The notes: generated by a model from the sequence alone, not told the origin. 64,000 bases of DNA from Streptomyces sp. NBC_01255 (GCF_036226445.1 NZ_CP108474.1:2418001-2482000); one strand, 5' to 3'. Positions 49,612 through 58,449 are shown, counted from the stretch's first letter. Translations and numbers: made by a program.

Positions 49612-50859
49612 TCAGGCGCCGATGAGCTTGGCGAACTTCTCCTCGTACGCCGTCTCCTCCGCGCTGGTGAGCGAACGGAAGGCGCGCGACTTCTTGGCCA
49701 TGGCCTTGTCCGGGAGGATCAGCGTGTTGTTCGCGAGCTCGGGGTCGATCTTGGCGAGCTCGTCCTTGACCCCGTCGACGGGGCAGACGTAGTTGATGTA
49801 CGCGGCGAGCTGCGCGGCGACGGGAAGCTCGTAGTAGTAGTCGATGAGCTTCTCGGCGTTGGTCTTGTGCGTGGCCTGGGCGGGGACCATCAGGTTGTCG
49901 CTGGAGGTGATGTATCCGGCGGACGGGATGGCGAACTTGATGTCCGGGTTGTCCGCCTGGAGCTGGATGACGTCACCGGCCCAGGCGAGGCAGGCCGCCA
50001 GGTCGCCCTTGTCCAGGTCGGAGGTGTAGTCGTTGCCGGTGAAGCGGCGGATCTGCTTCTTGTCGACGCCCTTCTGGAGCCGGCCTATCGCCTCGTCGTA
50101 CTCGGCGTCGGTGAACTTCCCCGGGTCCTTGCCCATGTCGAGCAGGGTCATGCCGACGGTGTCGCGCATCTCGGTGAGGAAGCCGACCCGGCCCTTGAGG
50201 GAGGGGTCGTCCAGGAGCTGGGTGACCGAGTCGACCTTCTTGCCGCCGGTCGCCTTCGCGTTGTACGCGATGACGGTGGAGATGCCCGTCCACGGGTACG
50301 AGTAGGCGCGGCCCGGGTCCCAGTCGGGGCGCCGGAACTGGGCGGAGAGGTTCGCGTACGCGTTGGGCAGGTTCGCCGGGTCGAGCTTCTGCGCCCAGCC
50401 GAGCCGGATCATCCGGGCGGCGAGCCAGTCGGTGACGCAGATCAGGTCGCGGCCGGTGTTCTGACCGGCCGCGAGCTGCGGCTTGATCTTGCCGAAGAAC
50501 TCGACGTTGTCGTTGATGTCCTCGGTGTACTTGACCTTGATCCCGGTGCGTTTCGCGAACGCCTCCAGCGTCGGACGGGACTTCTCGTCCTCGCTGATGT
50601 CCATGTACTCGGTCCAGTTGGAGAAGGCGAGGCTCTTCTCCTTGACCGAGACGTCGGTGGAGGCGGGGCCCTGTCCCTCCCGCTTGGCGGGCGGGATGCC
50701 ACAGGCGCTCAGACCGGCGAGACCGCCGATCGTGAGCGCGCCGACGCCGCCCGCCCGCAGCATCGAACGACGGCTGAGGGCACCCCGGCCACTCGTCAGA
50801 CTGCGCTGTACCGCCGCCAGCTGCGCGGCGGACAGGTGTTCGGGCTCGTACTGCTCCAT
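49612..50859 (-). CDS. potD: Spermidine/putrescine-binding lipoprotein, PotD-like (copy 1)
   Basis: 415 residues; binds polyamine outside the membrane and hands it to PotBC. The N-terminus has a twin-arginine-like export signal ending in a lipobox: LSRRSMLRAGGVGALTIGG, then LSAC. The mature domain carries NWTEYMDISEDEKSRPTLEA, YTEDINDNVEFFGKI and HKTNAEKLIDYYYE. Start ATG 50859 (MEQYEPEHLS). A paralogue is encoded at 61712-62875. Confidence 0.94.
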   Translation of the reverse strand: MEQYEPEHLSAAQLAAVQRSLTSGRGALSRRSMLRAGGVGALTIGGLAGLSACGIPPAKREGQGPASTDVSVKEKSLAFSNWTEYMDISEDEKSRPTLEAFAKRTGIKVKYTEDINDNVEFFGKIKPQLAAGQNTGRDLICVTDWLAARMIRLGWAQKLDPANLPNAYANLSAQFRRPDWDPGRAYSYPWTGISTVIAYNAKATGGKKVDSVTQLLDDPSLKGRVGFLTEMRDTVGMTLLDMGKDPGKFTDAEYDEAIGRLQKGVDKKQIRRFTGNDYTSDLDKGDLAACLAWAGDVIQLQADNPDIKFAIPSAGYITSSDNLMVPAQATHKTNAEKLIDYYYELPVAAQLAAYINYVCPVDGVKDELAKIDPELANNTLILPDKAMAKKSRAFRSLTSAEETAYEEKFAKLIGA

Positions 50860-50909
50860 GCGCTGTGCCCTTTCGGGAGGGTGTGGGCCGCTGGTCGGGC
50901 GGCGAAGTG

Positions 50910-52424
50910 CTATCGGTCCCCGAAGATCGTGCGGTGCCAGTCCTTCGCGGCCACCGCGGTGTTGTCGAACATCACGTGCTTGACCTGCGTGTACTCCTCG
51001 AAGGAGTACACCGACATGTCCTTTCCGTATCCCGAAGCCTTGGTGCCGCCGTGCGGCATCTCGCTGATGATCGGGATGTGGTCGTTGACCCAGACGCAAC
51101 CCGCCCGGAGCTCCCGCGTGGCGCGGTTCGCCCGGAAGACGTCACGGCTCCAGGCGGAGGCGGCGAGGCCGTACGGGGTGTCGTTGGCGAGCCGGATACC
51201 CTCGTCGTCGCTGTCGAAGGGCAGGGCCACCAGGACCGGGCCGAAGATCTCCGACTGCACGACCTCGCTGTCCTGCGCGGCGCCGGTGATCAGAGTCGGA
51301 CGATAGTACGCACCGTCCTTCAGGTCACCCCCCGGGATCTCGCCGCCCGCCACGACGGTGGCGTAGCCGCGGGCGCGCTCGACGAAGCCGGCGACGCTGT
51401 CGCGCTGGGCGTGGCTGACCAGCGGGCCGAGGTCGGTGGCGGCGTCGAAGGGGTCGCCGACGCGGACCGTCTCCATCAGCTCGGCGACGCGGGCGACGAA
51501 GGCGTCGAAGAGCGGGCGCTGGACGTAGGCGCGGGTGGCGGCGGTGCAGTCCTGGCCGGTGTTGATGAGGGAGGCGGCGACGGCCCCGTTCGCGGCGGCC
51601 TCCAGGTCGGCGTCGTCGAAGACGACGAAGGGGGCCTTGCCGCCCAGTTCGAGGTGGAGCCGCTTCACGGTCGCGGTGGCGACCTCGGCAACGCGCTTGC
51701 CGACCGGGGTGGAGCCGGTGAAGGAGGTCATGACGACGTCGGGGTGACCGACGAGGTGCTCGCCGACGACCCGCCCGGAGCCGCTGACGATGTTGATGAC
51801 GCCGTCGGGGATACCGGCCTCGGTCGCCGCCTGCGCGAACATCAGCGAGGTCAGCGGGGTGATCTCGGCGGGCTTCAGGACGATCGTGTTGCCGGCGGCG
51901 ATCGCCGGGAGGATCTTCCAGGCCGCCATCTGGAGCGGGTAGTTCCAGGGGGCGATGGAGCCGATGACGCCGATCGCCTCGCGCCGGATGTACGAGGTGT
52001 GGTCGCCGCTGTACTCGGCGGCCGCCTGGCCCTGGAGGTGGCGGGCGGCGCCCGCGAAGAAGGCGGTGTTGTCGATGGTGCCCGGTACGTCGAACTCGGT
52101 GGTGAGCCGGAGCGGCTTGCCCGCCTGGAGCGACTCGACCCGCGCGATGTCCTCGGCCCAGTCGGCGAGGACTCCGGCGAAGCGGTGGAGGGCGTCGGAG
52201 CGCTCGCCCGGGGTGGCGCCCGACCAGCCGGGGAAGGCGGCCTTCGCGGCGGCGACGGCCTCGTCCACGTCGGCGACGGAGGCGAGCCGGTAGGTGTAGA
52301 TGCCCTCGCCGGTCGCGGGGTTGATGATCGTGTGTTCTCGATCGGAGGTTCCGGCCCGGAGCCGTCCGCCGATGTACTGTGCGCCGTCCGCGAAGCGGTC
52401 CGTCACCTGGAAGCGGTTGCCCAT
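50910..52424 (-). CDS. Aminoaldehyde (gamma-aminobutyraldehyde type) dehydrogenase
   Basis: 504 residues. Motifs: APWNYPLQMAAWK, SFTGSTPVGKRVAEVA, base E259 in LELGGKAP and nucleophile C293 in NTGQDCTAATR. This family turns gamma-aminobutyraldehyde or gamma-glutamyl derivatives into GABA or its glutamyl form. It is first in the polyamine operon, followed by potD, potA, potB, potC and the FAD oxidase. A 10-bp inverted repeat (52492-52527) lies in its promoter region. Confidence 0.92.
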   Translation of the reverse strand: MGNRFQVTDRFADGAQYIGGRLRAGTSDREHTIINPATGEGIYTYRLASVADVDEAVAAAKAAFPGWSGATPGERSDALHRFAGVLADWAEDIARVESLQAGKPLRLTTEFDVPGTIDNTAFFAGAARHLQGQAAAEYSGDHTSYIRREAIGVIGSIAPWNYPLQMAAWKILPAIAAGNTIVLKPAEITPLTSLMFAQAATEAGIPDGVINIVSGSGRVVGEHLVGHPDVVMTSFTGSTPVGKRVAEVATATVKRLHLELGGKAPFVVFDDADLEAAANGAVAASLINTGQDCTAATRAYVQRPLFDAFVARVAELMETVRVGDPFDAATDLGPLVSHAQRDSVAGFVERARGYATVVAGGEIPGGDLKDGAYYRPTLITGAAQDSEVVQSEIFGPVLVALPFDSDDEGIRLANDTPYGLAASAWSRDVFRANRATRELRAGCVWVNDHIPIISEMPHGGTKASGYGKDMSVYSFEEYTQVKHVMFDNTAVAAKDWHRTIFGDR

Positions 52425-52491
52425 GACGCTCTCCGTTGTCCCAGCTCGAATTGAGTGCCGATCCTGACATGAGGATGCCACCCCAACAAGT

Positions 52492-52527
52492 GATTCCGTT
52501 GTTGCCTTTTGGTTACGCAACGGAATC
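52492..52527. promoter_or_regulatory. 10-bp inverted repeat upstream of the polyamine operon
   Basis: GATTCCGTTG (52492-52501) and CAACGGAATC (52518-52527) are perfect inverted repeats 16 nt apart, 68 bp upstream of the aminoaldehyde dehydrogenase start. They fit a regulator operator; the local sequence is AT-richer than its surroundings, as promoters often are. Confidence 0.65.
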
Positions 52528-52599
52528 GGTCGACCATGTGTCGAGGTGGCCGGAAAATCTCCGTACGGAGTGTCCGTGGCGGATGCCACACTCGCGTGC

Positions 52600-53148
52600 A
52601 TGAACACGGTCGGCGAGCTGACGCAGCAGGTCAACGCGGGTGAGAGGGTCAAGTGGCTGCTCTTCTGGGGCCACCGCCCGCACCCCGACGGGCGGCTATC
52701 GGCGAGCTGCCTGAGCCAGTGGTGGCCCGCACCCTTCGTGGTCGACGGCGTGTCGTACGCGACCGCCGAGCACTGGATGATGGCGGCCAAGGCCCGCCTC
52801 TTCGGGGACGCGGAGGCCGAGCGCGCTGCCCTGGCCGCCCGGACCCCGGCGGAGGCGAAGAATGCCGGCCGGCTGGTGCGCGGCTTCGACGAGACGGTGT
52901 GGGAGCGGGAGCGCCTCGGGATCGTCGTCGAGGGCAGCGTCCACAAGTTCTCCTCGAACGCGGCCCTGCGCGCGTACCTCCTCGGCACGGGCACGCGTGT
53001 CCTCGTGGAGGCCAGCCCCGTGGACCGCGTCTGGGGGATCGGCCTCGCGGCCGACGACCCCCGCGCCCACGACCCGGCCCGCTGGCGCGGCCTGAACCTG
53101 CTGGGCTTCGCCCTGATGGAGGCCCGGGACCGGCTGCGCGACGGCTGA
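52600..53148 (+). CDS. NADAR (YbiA/RibX-like) family protein
   Basis: 182 residues: LLFWGHRPHPDGRLSASCLS, YATAEHWMMAAKARLFGD, and the VWGIGLA end of the family. NADAR proteins cleave N-glycosidic bonds, either of early riboflavin intermediates or of ADP-ribose from nucleic acid. Nothing next door tells which. Start ATG 52600 (MNTVGELTQQVN); an open frame 54 bp longer begins upstream. It is divergent from the polyamine operon. Confidence 0.9.
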   Translation: MNTVGELTQQVNAGERVKWLLFWGHRPHPDGRLSASCLSQWWPAPFVVDGVSYATAEHWMMAAKARLFGDAEAERAALAARTPAEAKNAGRLVRGFDETVWERERLGIVVEGSVHKFSSNAALRAYLLGTGTRVLVEASPVDRVWGIGLAADDPRAHDPARWRGLNLLGFALMEARDRLRDG

Positions 53149-53200
53149 GCAGCGGCTGAGAAGTAGCGGCTGAGCAGCGGCTGAGCAGTAGCGGCTGAGC
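53142..53200. repeat. Degenerate tandem repeats with CGGCTGAG
   Basis: CGGCTGAG recurs five times between the stop of the NADAR gene and the hairpin, in units such as CGGCTGAGCAGTAG and CGGCTGAGCAG. One copy overlaps the stop codon. The tract is non-coding. Confidence 0.8.
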
Positions 53201-53246
53201 ACGACGCAGGGCCCCGCACCTCGTGAGGTGCGGGGCCCTGCGTCGT
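53201..53246. terminator. 22-bp perfect hairpin between convergent genes
   Basis: ACGACGCAGGGCCCCGCACC and the next two bases (53201-53222) pair perfectly with 53225-53246 over a two-base centre. It lies between the NADAR gene and the DUF4190 gene, so both transcripts end here. Confidence 0.9.
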
Positions 53247-53273
53247 CGGCAGCGCCGCGGTAGCGCGCGCCGC

Positions 53274-53960
53274 TCAGCGGGGAGCGCTGAGGAAGGTCCC
53301 GGTCGACGACCAGGGGTCGTCGCCGGAATCGCTCCACTCGTCCGCGTGCGTCGCGATGTAGATGATGAGCCCGATGCCCGCGAGGCCGAGGGCGATGCCG
53401 ATGGAACCGAGCGCGATGCCCGCGACGGCCTGCCCCTTGTTGCCCGCCTCGCCCCGCAGGAACCGCTTGCGCGCCACGATGCCGAGGGGCAGCGCGACCC
53501 CGCCCAGGATCAGGCCGAGGATGCCGTACGAGCAGAACGCGAGCACGACGCCGCAGATGCCCAGCACCATCGAGGCGATGGCCATTCCGTTGTTCTGCGG
53601 CTGCTGCCAGCCGGGCTGGCCGTATCCCGGGTATGCGTACCCGGGAGCGGCCGGGGGCGTCGGCGCCGCCGGGTAGCCGTACGCGCCGCCGGAGGTGTTC
53701 GCCGCCGGGTAGCCGTACGCGCCGGCCGGCGGCGTGGCCGCCGGGTAGCCGTAGCCGGGCGCGGCCGCCGGGCCGCCCGGGGCGACCGGCGGCGGCGGGA
53801 CGTCGCTCGCGGCCGGCATGGACGTGACCGTCATCTGGTCGTGTACGGGCGGGGTCGACGGCGTCACGGGCTTGCTCAGCTCCACACCGTCGCGGTTCGG
53901 CGGAGCCCACGGGTCCGCCGGGTCGTACCCGCCCTGCGGCTGGTCTCGGTTGTCAGACAT
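53274..53960 (-). CDS. DUF4190 membrane protein with Tyr/Pro-rich N-terminus
   Basis: 228 residues. The N-terminal half is Gly/Tyr/Pro/Ala-rich with GYPAA-type repeats (about residues 65-115). The C-terminal half has two membrane segments (MAIASMVLGICGVVLAFCS and GIALGSIGIALGLAGIGLI) that define DUF4190. Such proteins are common in Streptomyces; the role is unknown. Translation begins ATG 53960 (MSDNRDQPQGGYD). It is divergent from the deaminase gene with 75 bp between. Confidence 0.85.
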   Translation of the reverse strand: MSDNRDQPQGGYDPADPWAPPNRDGVELSKPVTPSTPPVHDQMTVTSMPAASDVPPPPVAPGGPAAAPGYGYPAATPPAGAYGYPAANTSGGAYGYPAAPTPPAAPGYAYPGYGQPGWQQPQNNGMAIASMVLGICGVVLAFCSYGILGLILGGVALPLGIVARKRFLRGEAGNKGQAVAGIALGSIGIALGLAGIGLIIYIATHADEWSDSGDDPWSSTGTFLSAPR

Positions 53961-54035
53961 GGGCCTCCCCCATCGTGGTCACGCCATGTTACGACCTCCC
54001 CCCTGAGGGGGAACCGCCCGGCCTACGATGACCCG

Positions 54036-55067
54036 ATGAGCGATCTCCATCCCTTCATCGCGGGTCTGCCCAAGGCCGAGCTCCACGTCCACCATGTCGG
54101 CTCCGCCTCGCCCCGCATCGTCGCCGAGCTCGCGGCCCGGCACCCGGACTCCAAGGTCCCCACCGACCCCGAGGCCCTCACCGACTACTTCACGTTCACG
54201 GACTTCGCGCACTTCATCGACGTCTACCTGTCGGTCGTCGATCTGGTCCGCACCCCCGAGGACGTCCGGCTGCTGACGTTCGAGATCGCCCGGGACATGG
54301 CCCGGCAGAACATCCGGTACGCCGAGCTGACCATCACCCCGTACTCCTCCACCCGTCGTGGCATCGACGAGCGCGCCTTCATGGCGGCGATCGAGGACGC
54401 CCGCAAGTCGGCCGAGGCCGAGTTCGGCACGATCCTGCGCTGGTGCTTCGACATCCCCGGCGAGGCCGGCCTCGCCTCCGCCGAGGAGACCGCGCGGCTC
54501 GCCACGACCGACGGGATCCGCCCCGAGGGCCTGGTCTCCTTCGGTCTCGGCGGCCCGGAGGTGGGTGTTCCGCGCCCGCAGTTCAAGCCGTACTTCGACC
54601 TGGCGCGCGCCGCCGGTCTGCACTCCGTCCCGCACGCGGGCGAGACGACCGGCCCGCAGACGATCTGGGACGCGATCAACGACCTGGGCGCCGAGCGCAT
54701 CGGCCACGGCACCAGCTCGGTCCAGGACCCGGCGCTCCTCGCCCACCTGGCCGAGCACCGCATCGCCCTGGAGGTCTGCCCGACCTCCAACATCGCCACG
54801 CGGGCCGTCGCCACGCTCGACGAGCACCCGATCCGGCAGATGGTGGACGCCGGGGTCCTCGTCACGGTCAACAGCGACGACCCGCCGATGTTCGGCACGG
54901 ACCTCAACACCGAGTACGCGGTCGCCGCCCGGCTCCTCGGCCTCGACGAGCGCGGTGTCGCCGCCCTCGCGAAGAACGCGGTGGAGGCCTCCTTCCTCGA
55001 CGCGGCCGGCAAGGCGCGGATCGCCGCCGAGATCGACACGTACACGGACGGCTGGCTGGCTCGCTGA
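54036..55067 (+). CDS. Adenosine deaminase family, likely aminodeoxyfutalosine deaminase
   Basis: 343 residues. Zinc-enzyme motifs: HVHHVGS (residues 17-23), PHAGETTGP with the catalytic glutamate, ERIGHG, LEVCPTSN and VNSDDPPMFGT with the metal-binding aspartate. The family deaminates adenosine or aminodeoxyfutalosine. In S. coelicolor, as I recall, the adenosine-deaminase-like protein at this location (SCO5662) acts in the futalosine route to menaquinone, so that activity is favoured. Start ATG 54036; an earlier ATG at 54028 stops at once. It is followed 19 bp later by GDPD. Confidence 0.85.
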   Translation: MSDLHPFIAGLPKAELHVHHVGSASPRIVAELAARHPDSKVPTDPEALTDYFTFTDFAHFIDVYLSVVDLVRTPEDVRLLTFEIARDMARQNIRYAELTITPYSSTRRGIDERAFMAAIEDARKSAEAEFGTILRWCFDIPGEAGLASAEETARLATTDGIRPEGLVSFGLGGPEVGVPRPQFKPYFDLARAAGLHSVPHAGETTGPQTIWDAINDLGAERIGHGTSSVQDPALLAHLAEHRIALEVCPTSNIATRAVATLDEHPIRQMVDAGVLVTVNSDDPPMFGTDLNTEYAVAARLLGLDERGVAALAKNAVEASFLDAAGKARIAAEIDTYTDGWLAR

Positions 55068-55086
55068 CGACGGTGAGAATGGGGCC

Positions 55087-55776
55087 ATGCGCCCTGTCAC
55101 TGCCGTAGCTCACCGCGGCGACCCGTACCGCGTCCGCGAGAACACGCTCCCCTCGATCGCCTCGGCGATCGAGCGGGGGGCTGACGCCATCGAGGTCGAC
55201 GTCCGGCTCACCAAGGACGGCGTGCCCGTCCTCCTCCACGACGACACCCTCAAGCGGCTCTGGGGCCACGACCGGCCGCTGTCCCGGCTCTCGTACGAGC
55301 AGCTGCGCGAGCTGACGTACGACGACGTGCCGACCCTGCGCGAGGCGCTGATCACCGCGGGGACGCACCGTCTGATGCTGGACCTGCCCGGCGGGAACGA
55401 GGACTCGGTCCGCACGATCGTCGGTACGGTGCGGGAGTGCGGCGCCGGGGAGCGCGTGTACTACTGCGCGGGGGGCGTGGCCATGCTCCAGGTGCGGGCG
55501 GCCGACCCGTCCGCCGAGATCGCCCTGACCTGGACCTCGCTCGCCCCGCCCCGGCGGGTGCTGCTCGACGCGGTGCGGCCGAAATGGCTCAACTACCGCT
55601 TCGGCCTGGTGAGTCGGGAGCTGACCGAGCGGGTGCACCGGGACGGTCTGCTCGTTTCGGCCTGGACGGCGGACACCACCCGCACGATGCGTAAGCTGAT
55701 CTTCAACGGGGTCGACTCGATCACCACGAACCGGGTCGACGCACTCGCCGCCGCTCTGCGAAAGGCTCGCGCATGA
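55087..55776 (+). CDS. Glycerophosphodiester phosphodiesterase
   Basis: 229 residues, GDPD barrel: VAHRGDPYRVRENTLPSIA with the His-Arg pair, then AIEVDVRLTKDGVPVLLHD with the metal ligands, and VSAWTADTTRTMRKLIFNGV at the end. Hydrolyses glycerophosphodiesters from phospholipid breakdown. No signal peptide, so cytoplasmic. Starts 19 bp after the deaminase and overlaps the next gene by ATGA. Confidence 0.9.
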   Translation: MRPVTAVAHRGDPYRVRENTLPSIASAIERGADAIEVDVRLTKDGVPVLLHDDTLKRLWGHDRPLSRLSYEQLRELTYDDVPTLREALITAGTHRLMLDLPGGNEDSVRTIVGTVRECGAGERVYYCAGGVAMLQVRAADPSAEIALTWTSLAPPRRVLLDAVRPKWLNYRFGLVSRELTERVHRDGLLVSAWTADTTRTMRKLIFNGVDSITTNRVDALAAALRKARA

Positions 55777-56552
55777 ACGACCGGATCCGCACCGACATCG
55801 CCCACAACGCCCGGGTGTGGAACTACTGGCTGGGCGGCAAGGACAACTACCCGGTGGACCGCGCGGTCGGCGACCAGGTCACCGCCTTCTACCCGAGCAT
55901 CGGCGAAGTCGCCCGCGCGGACCGGGCGTTCCTCGGCCGGGCGGTGACCCATCTGGCCGCCGACGCGGGCGTGCGCCAGTTCCTGGACATCGGTACGGGC
56001 CTGCCGACCGCCGACAACACCCACGAGGTGGCGCAGCGGGTGGCCGCCGACGCGCGGATCGTCTACGTCGACAACGACCCGATCGTCCTCACCCACGCCC
56101 GCGCGCTCCTGACGAGCGCGCCGGAGGGGGTCACCGAGTACGTGGACGCGGACGCTCAGGACCCGGAGAAGATCCTGGCGGCCGCCGGCACGACGCTCGA
56201 CCTGTCCCGTCCGGTCGCGGTGCTGATGCTCGGCATCCTCAACTTCGTCCTGGACACCGGCGAGGCCCGGTCGATCGTGAAGACCCTGATGGACGCCGTC
56301 CCCTCCGGCAGTTATCTGGTCCTGACCCACCCGACGCTGGAGCCGGAGCTCGGCGGCGAGGGCAACAAGGCCGCCATGGCGTTCTGGAACGAGAACGCGA
56401 CCCCGCCGATCACCGCCCGCAGCCGGGCCGAGTTCGCCTCCTTCCTCGACGGGCTCGACCTGCTGGAGCCGGGCATCGTGTCCTGCGCGCGCTGGCGCTC
56501 CGAAGGGGCGGCCGAGGTCGCGCAGTTCGGCGCGGTGGGCCGCAAGCCGTAA
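55773..56552 (+). CDS. SAM-dependent methyltransferase, DUF574 type
   Basis: 259 residues, typical of the many DUF574/Methyltransf_19 proteins of Streptomyces: IAHNARVWNYWLGGKDNYPVD, then FLDIGTGLPTADNTHEVAQ for SAM binding. The acceptor is unknown. The ATG overlaps the GDPD stop by 4 nt, and its stop overlaps the next ATG by one base (TAATG), so this run of genes is translationally linked. Confidence 0.9.
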   Translation: MNDRIRTDIAHNARVWNYWLGGKDNYPVDRAVGDQVTAFYPSIGEVARADRAFLGRAVTHLAADAGVRQFLDIGTGLPTADNTHEVAQRVAADARIVYVDNDPIVLTHARALLTSAPEGVTEYVDADAQDPEKILAAAGTTLDLSRPVAVLMLGILNFVLDTGEARSIVKTLMDAVPSGSYLVLTHPTLEPELGGEGNKAAMAFWNENATPPITARSRAEFASFLDGLDLLEPGIVSCARWRSEGAAEVAQFGAVGRKP

Positions 56553-57736
56553 TGACCGCACGGGGAGACACGTCCGGGGACATACCGGGGGCGATACGCG
56601 GCGGGTGGCAGCGGGCGCGGAGCTGGGGCGCGGCGAACCCGTGGGGCGTGGACATCGGGATCGCGCTCCTCGTGCAGGCGGCGATGACGATGCCGTTCGT
56701 GGTACCGCGCCCGCCCGAGCTGGAGCCGGCGAGCTGGCCCGCGTACGGGCTGACGACCCTCATGGTGCTGCCGCTGGTCTGGCGGCGGCGCGCGCCGCTC
56801 GCCGTCCTGCTCGCGGTCCTGGTGGCGAGCGCGCTGTACCGGCTGGCCGTGGAGGGGCCGGGGCAGCCGCTGCCGTACACCGGGCTCGTCGTCGTCTACA
56901 CGATCGCCGCGCTCTCCCCGTCGTGGAAGCGGCTGACGACGGCGGCGCTGCTGGTGGTCGCGGTGCCGGTCTCGGTCTGGCTCAACACCCGGTCGATGCG
57001 TGAACTCACCTTCTCCCTCTTCGTGTTCGGTGCCGCGTACGTCTTCGGGCGGCTCCAGGACGCGCGGCAGCGCGAGCACCGTGTCGAGGCCGAGCGGGCC
57101 GCCGCCCGTGAGCGGGCCCGGATCGCACGGGAGATGCACGACATCCTGTCGCACGCGGTGAGCCTGATGGTCGTACAGGCGGAGGCGGGACCGGTGGCGG
57201 TACGGGCGGCCCCGGAGCGCGCCGAGGCCGCCTTCGAGGCGATCTCGGCGACCGGCCGCGACGCGATGGCCCAACTGCGGCAGATGCTGGGGGTGCTGCG
57301 CGAGGGTTCCGAGGGCGGGACCGCCCCGCGCGAGCCGCAGCCCGACCTCGGAGGCATCGCCGAGCTGGTGGAACGGGTCCGGGTCGGTGGCCTGACCGTC
57401 ACCTACGCGACGGAGGGCGGAGTCCGCTCCCTCCCCCCGGCGACCGGCGCGAGCGCCTACCGGATCGTCCAGGAGGCCCTGACGAACGTGGTCAAGCACG
57501 CGCGCGCCCGCACGGCCGAGGTCCGGCTGACGCATGAGGAGGGGGTGTTGCGTGTGACGGTGACGGACGATGGGCGCGGCCCGCAGGCGGGATCCGGCGG
57601 CCACGGCCTGGTCGGCATCCGGGAGCGGGCAGCCGCACACGGCGGCACGGCGGCGATGGGCCCGGGCCCCGGCGGCCGGGGCTTCGAGGTGCGGGTGCAG
57701 CTCCCCGTACCCTCCACCACGGGGGTGAGGACATGA
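56552..57736 (+). CDS. NarL-family sensor histidine kinase
   Basis: 394 residues. About 4-5 membrane helices in the first 170 residues, then the dimerisation/phospho-acceptor segment REMHDILSHAVSLMV with His196, and an ATPase domain with GHGLVGIRERAAAHGG. The histidine-plus-HATPase_c layout is that of DesK/NarL-type kinases. Pairs with the response regulator that overlaps it by ATGA. The signal is unknown. Confidence 0.93.
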   Translation: MTARGDTSGDIPGAIRGGWQRARSWGAANPWGVDIGIALLVQAAMTMPFVVPRPPELEPASWPAYGLTTLMVLPLVWRRRAPLAVLLAVLVASALYRLAVEGPGQPLPYTGLVVVYTIAALSPSWKRLTTAALLVVAVPVSVWLNTRSMRELTFSLFVFGAAYVFGRLQDARQREHRVEAERAAARERARIAREMHDILSHAVSLMVVQAEAGPVAVRAAPERAEAAFEAISATGRDAMAQLRQMLGVLREGSEGGTAPREPQPDLGGIAELVERVRVGGLTVTYATEGGVRSLPPATGASAYRIVQEALTNVVKHARARTAEVRLTHEEGVLRVTVTDDGRGPQAGSGGHGLVGIRERAAAHGGTAAMGPGPGGRGFEVRVQLPVPSTTGVRT

Positions 57737-58449
57737 CGATCCGCGTGGTGGTCGCCGACGACCAGGAGCTGGTCCGCAGCGGCTTCGCGATGATCCTGGA
57801 CGCGCAGCCGGACATCGAGGTGGTGGCGGAGGCCGGCGACGGCGCGGAGGCGGTGGACGCGGTGCGCCGCCTCAGCCCCGACGTGGCGCTGCTCGACATC
57901 CGGATGCCCCGGACGGACGGCATCGAGGCCTGCCGGACGATCAGCGCGGAGTCGGACTGCCGGACGGTGATCCTGACGACCTTCGACACCGACGCGTACG
58001 TGTACGAGGCGCTGCACGCGGGGGCGAGCGGTTTCCTCCTCAAGGACGTGCGCAGGGACGACCTGGTGCACGCGGTCCGGGTGGTGGCGGCGGGCGACTC
58101 GCTGCTTGCGCCGTCCGTGGCGCGACGCCTCGTGGAGGAGTACACCGCGGGCGGACCGCGCCGGACCGCCGCCGGCCCTGACCCCCGGCTCGATGTGCTG
58201 ACGGGCCGCGAGCGGGAGACGCTGCTGCTGCTCGCGCGCGGCCTGTCGAACGCGGAGATCGCGGCGGAGCTGGTGGTCAGCGACCACACGGTGAAGACCC
58301 ATGTGGGGAACGTGCTGGCCAAGCTGGGGCTGCGGGACCGGATCCAGGCGGTGATCTGCGCGTACGAGACGGGCCTGGTCGCGGCGGGTTCTCCCCCGCC
58401 CGGGGGAGGTACGGGCCCCGGCCCCTCCCCCGTGTCGGCGAGGAACTGA
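57733..58449 (+). CDS. NarL/LuxR-family response regulator
   Basis: 238 residues. Receiver domain with the phosphorylation site D55 in VALLDIRMPRTDG, and a C-terminal HTH (LTGRERETLLLLARGLSNAEI and VSDHTVKTHVGNVLAKLGL). Overlaps the kinase gene by 4 nt; target genes unknown, but the secreted hydrolase downstream is a candidate. Confidence 0.95.
   Translation: MTIRVVVADDQELVRSGFAMILDAQPDIEVVAEAGDGAEAVDAVRRLSPDVALLDIRMPRTDGIEACRTISAESDCRTVILTTFDTDAYVYEALHAGASGFLLKDVRRDDLVHAVRVVAAGDSLLAPSVARRLVEEYTAGGPRRTAAGPDPRLDVLTGRERETLLLLARGLSNAEIAAELVVSDHTVKTHVGNVLAKLGLRDRIQAVICAYETGLVAAGSPPPGGGTGPGPSPVSARN

Noticed and set aside
52546..52599. Extra 18 codons at the NADAR N-terminus
   Set aside because: No ribosome site and no similarity; the ATG at 52600 fits the family start.
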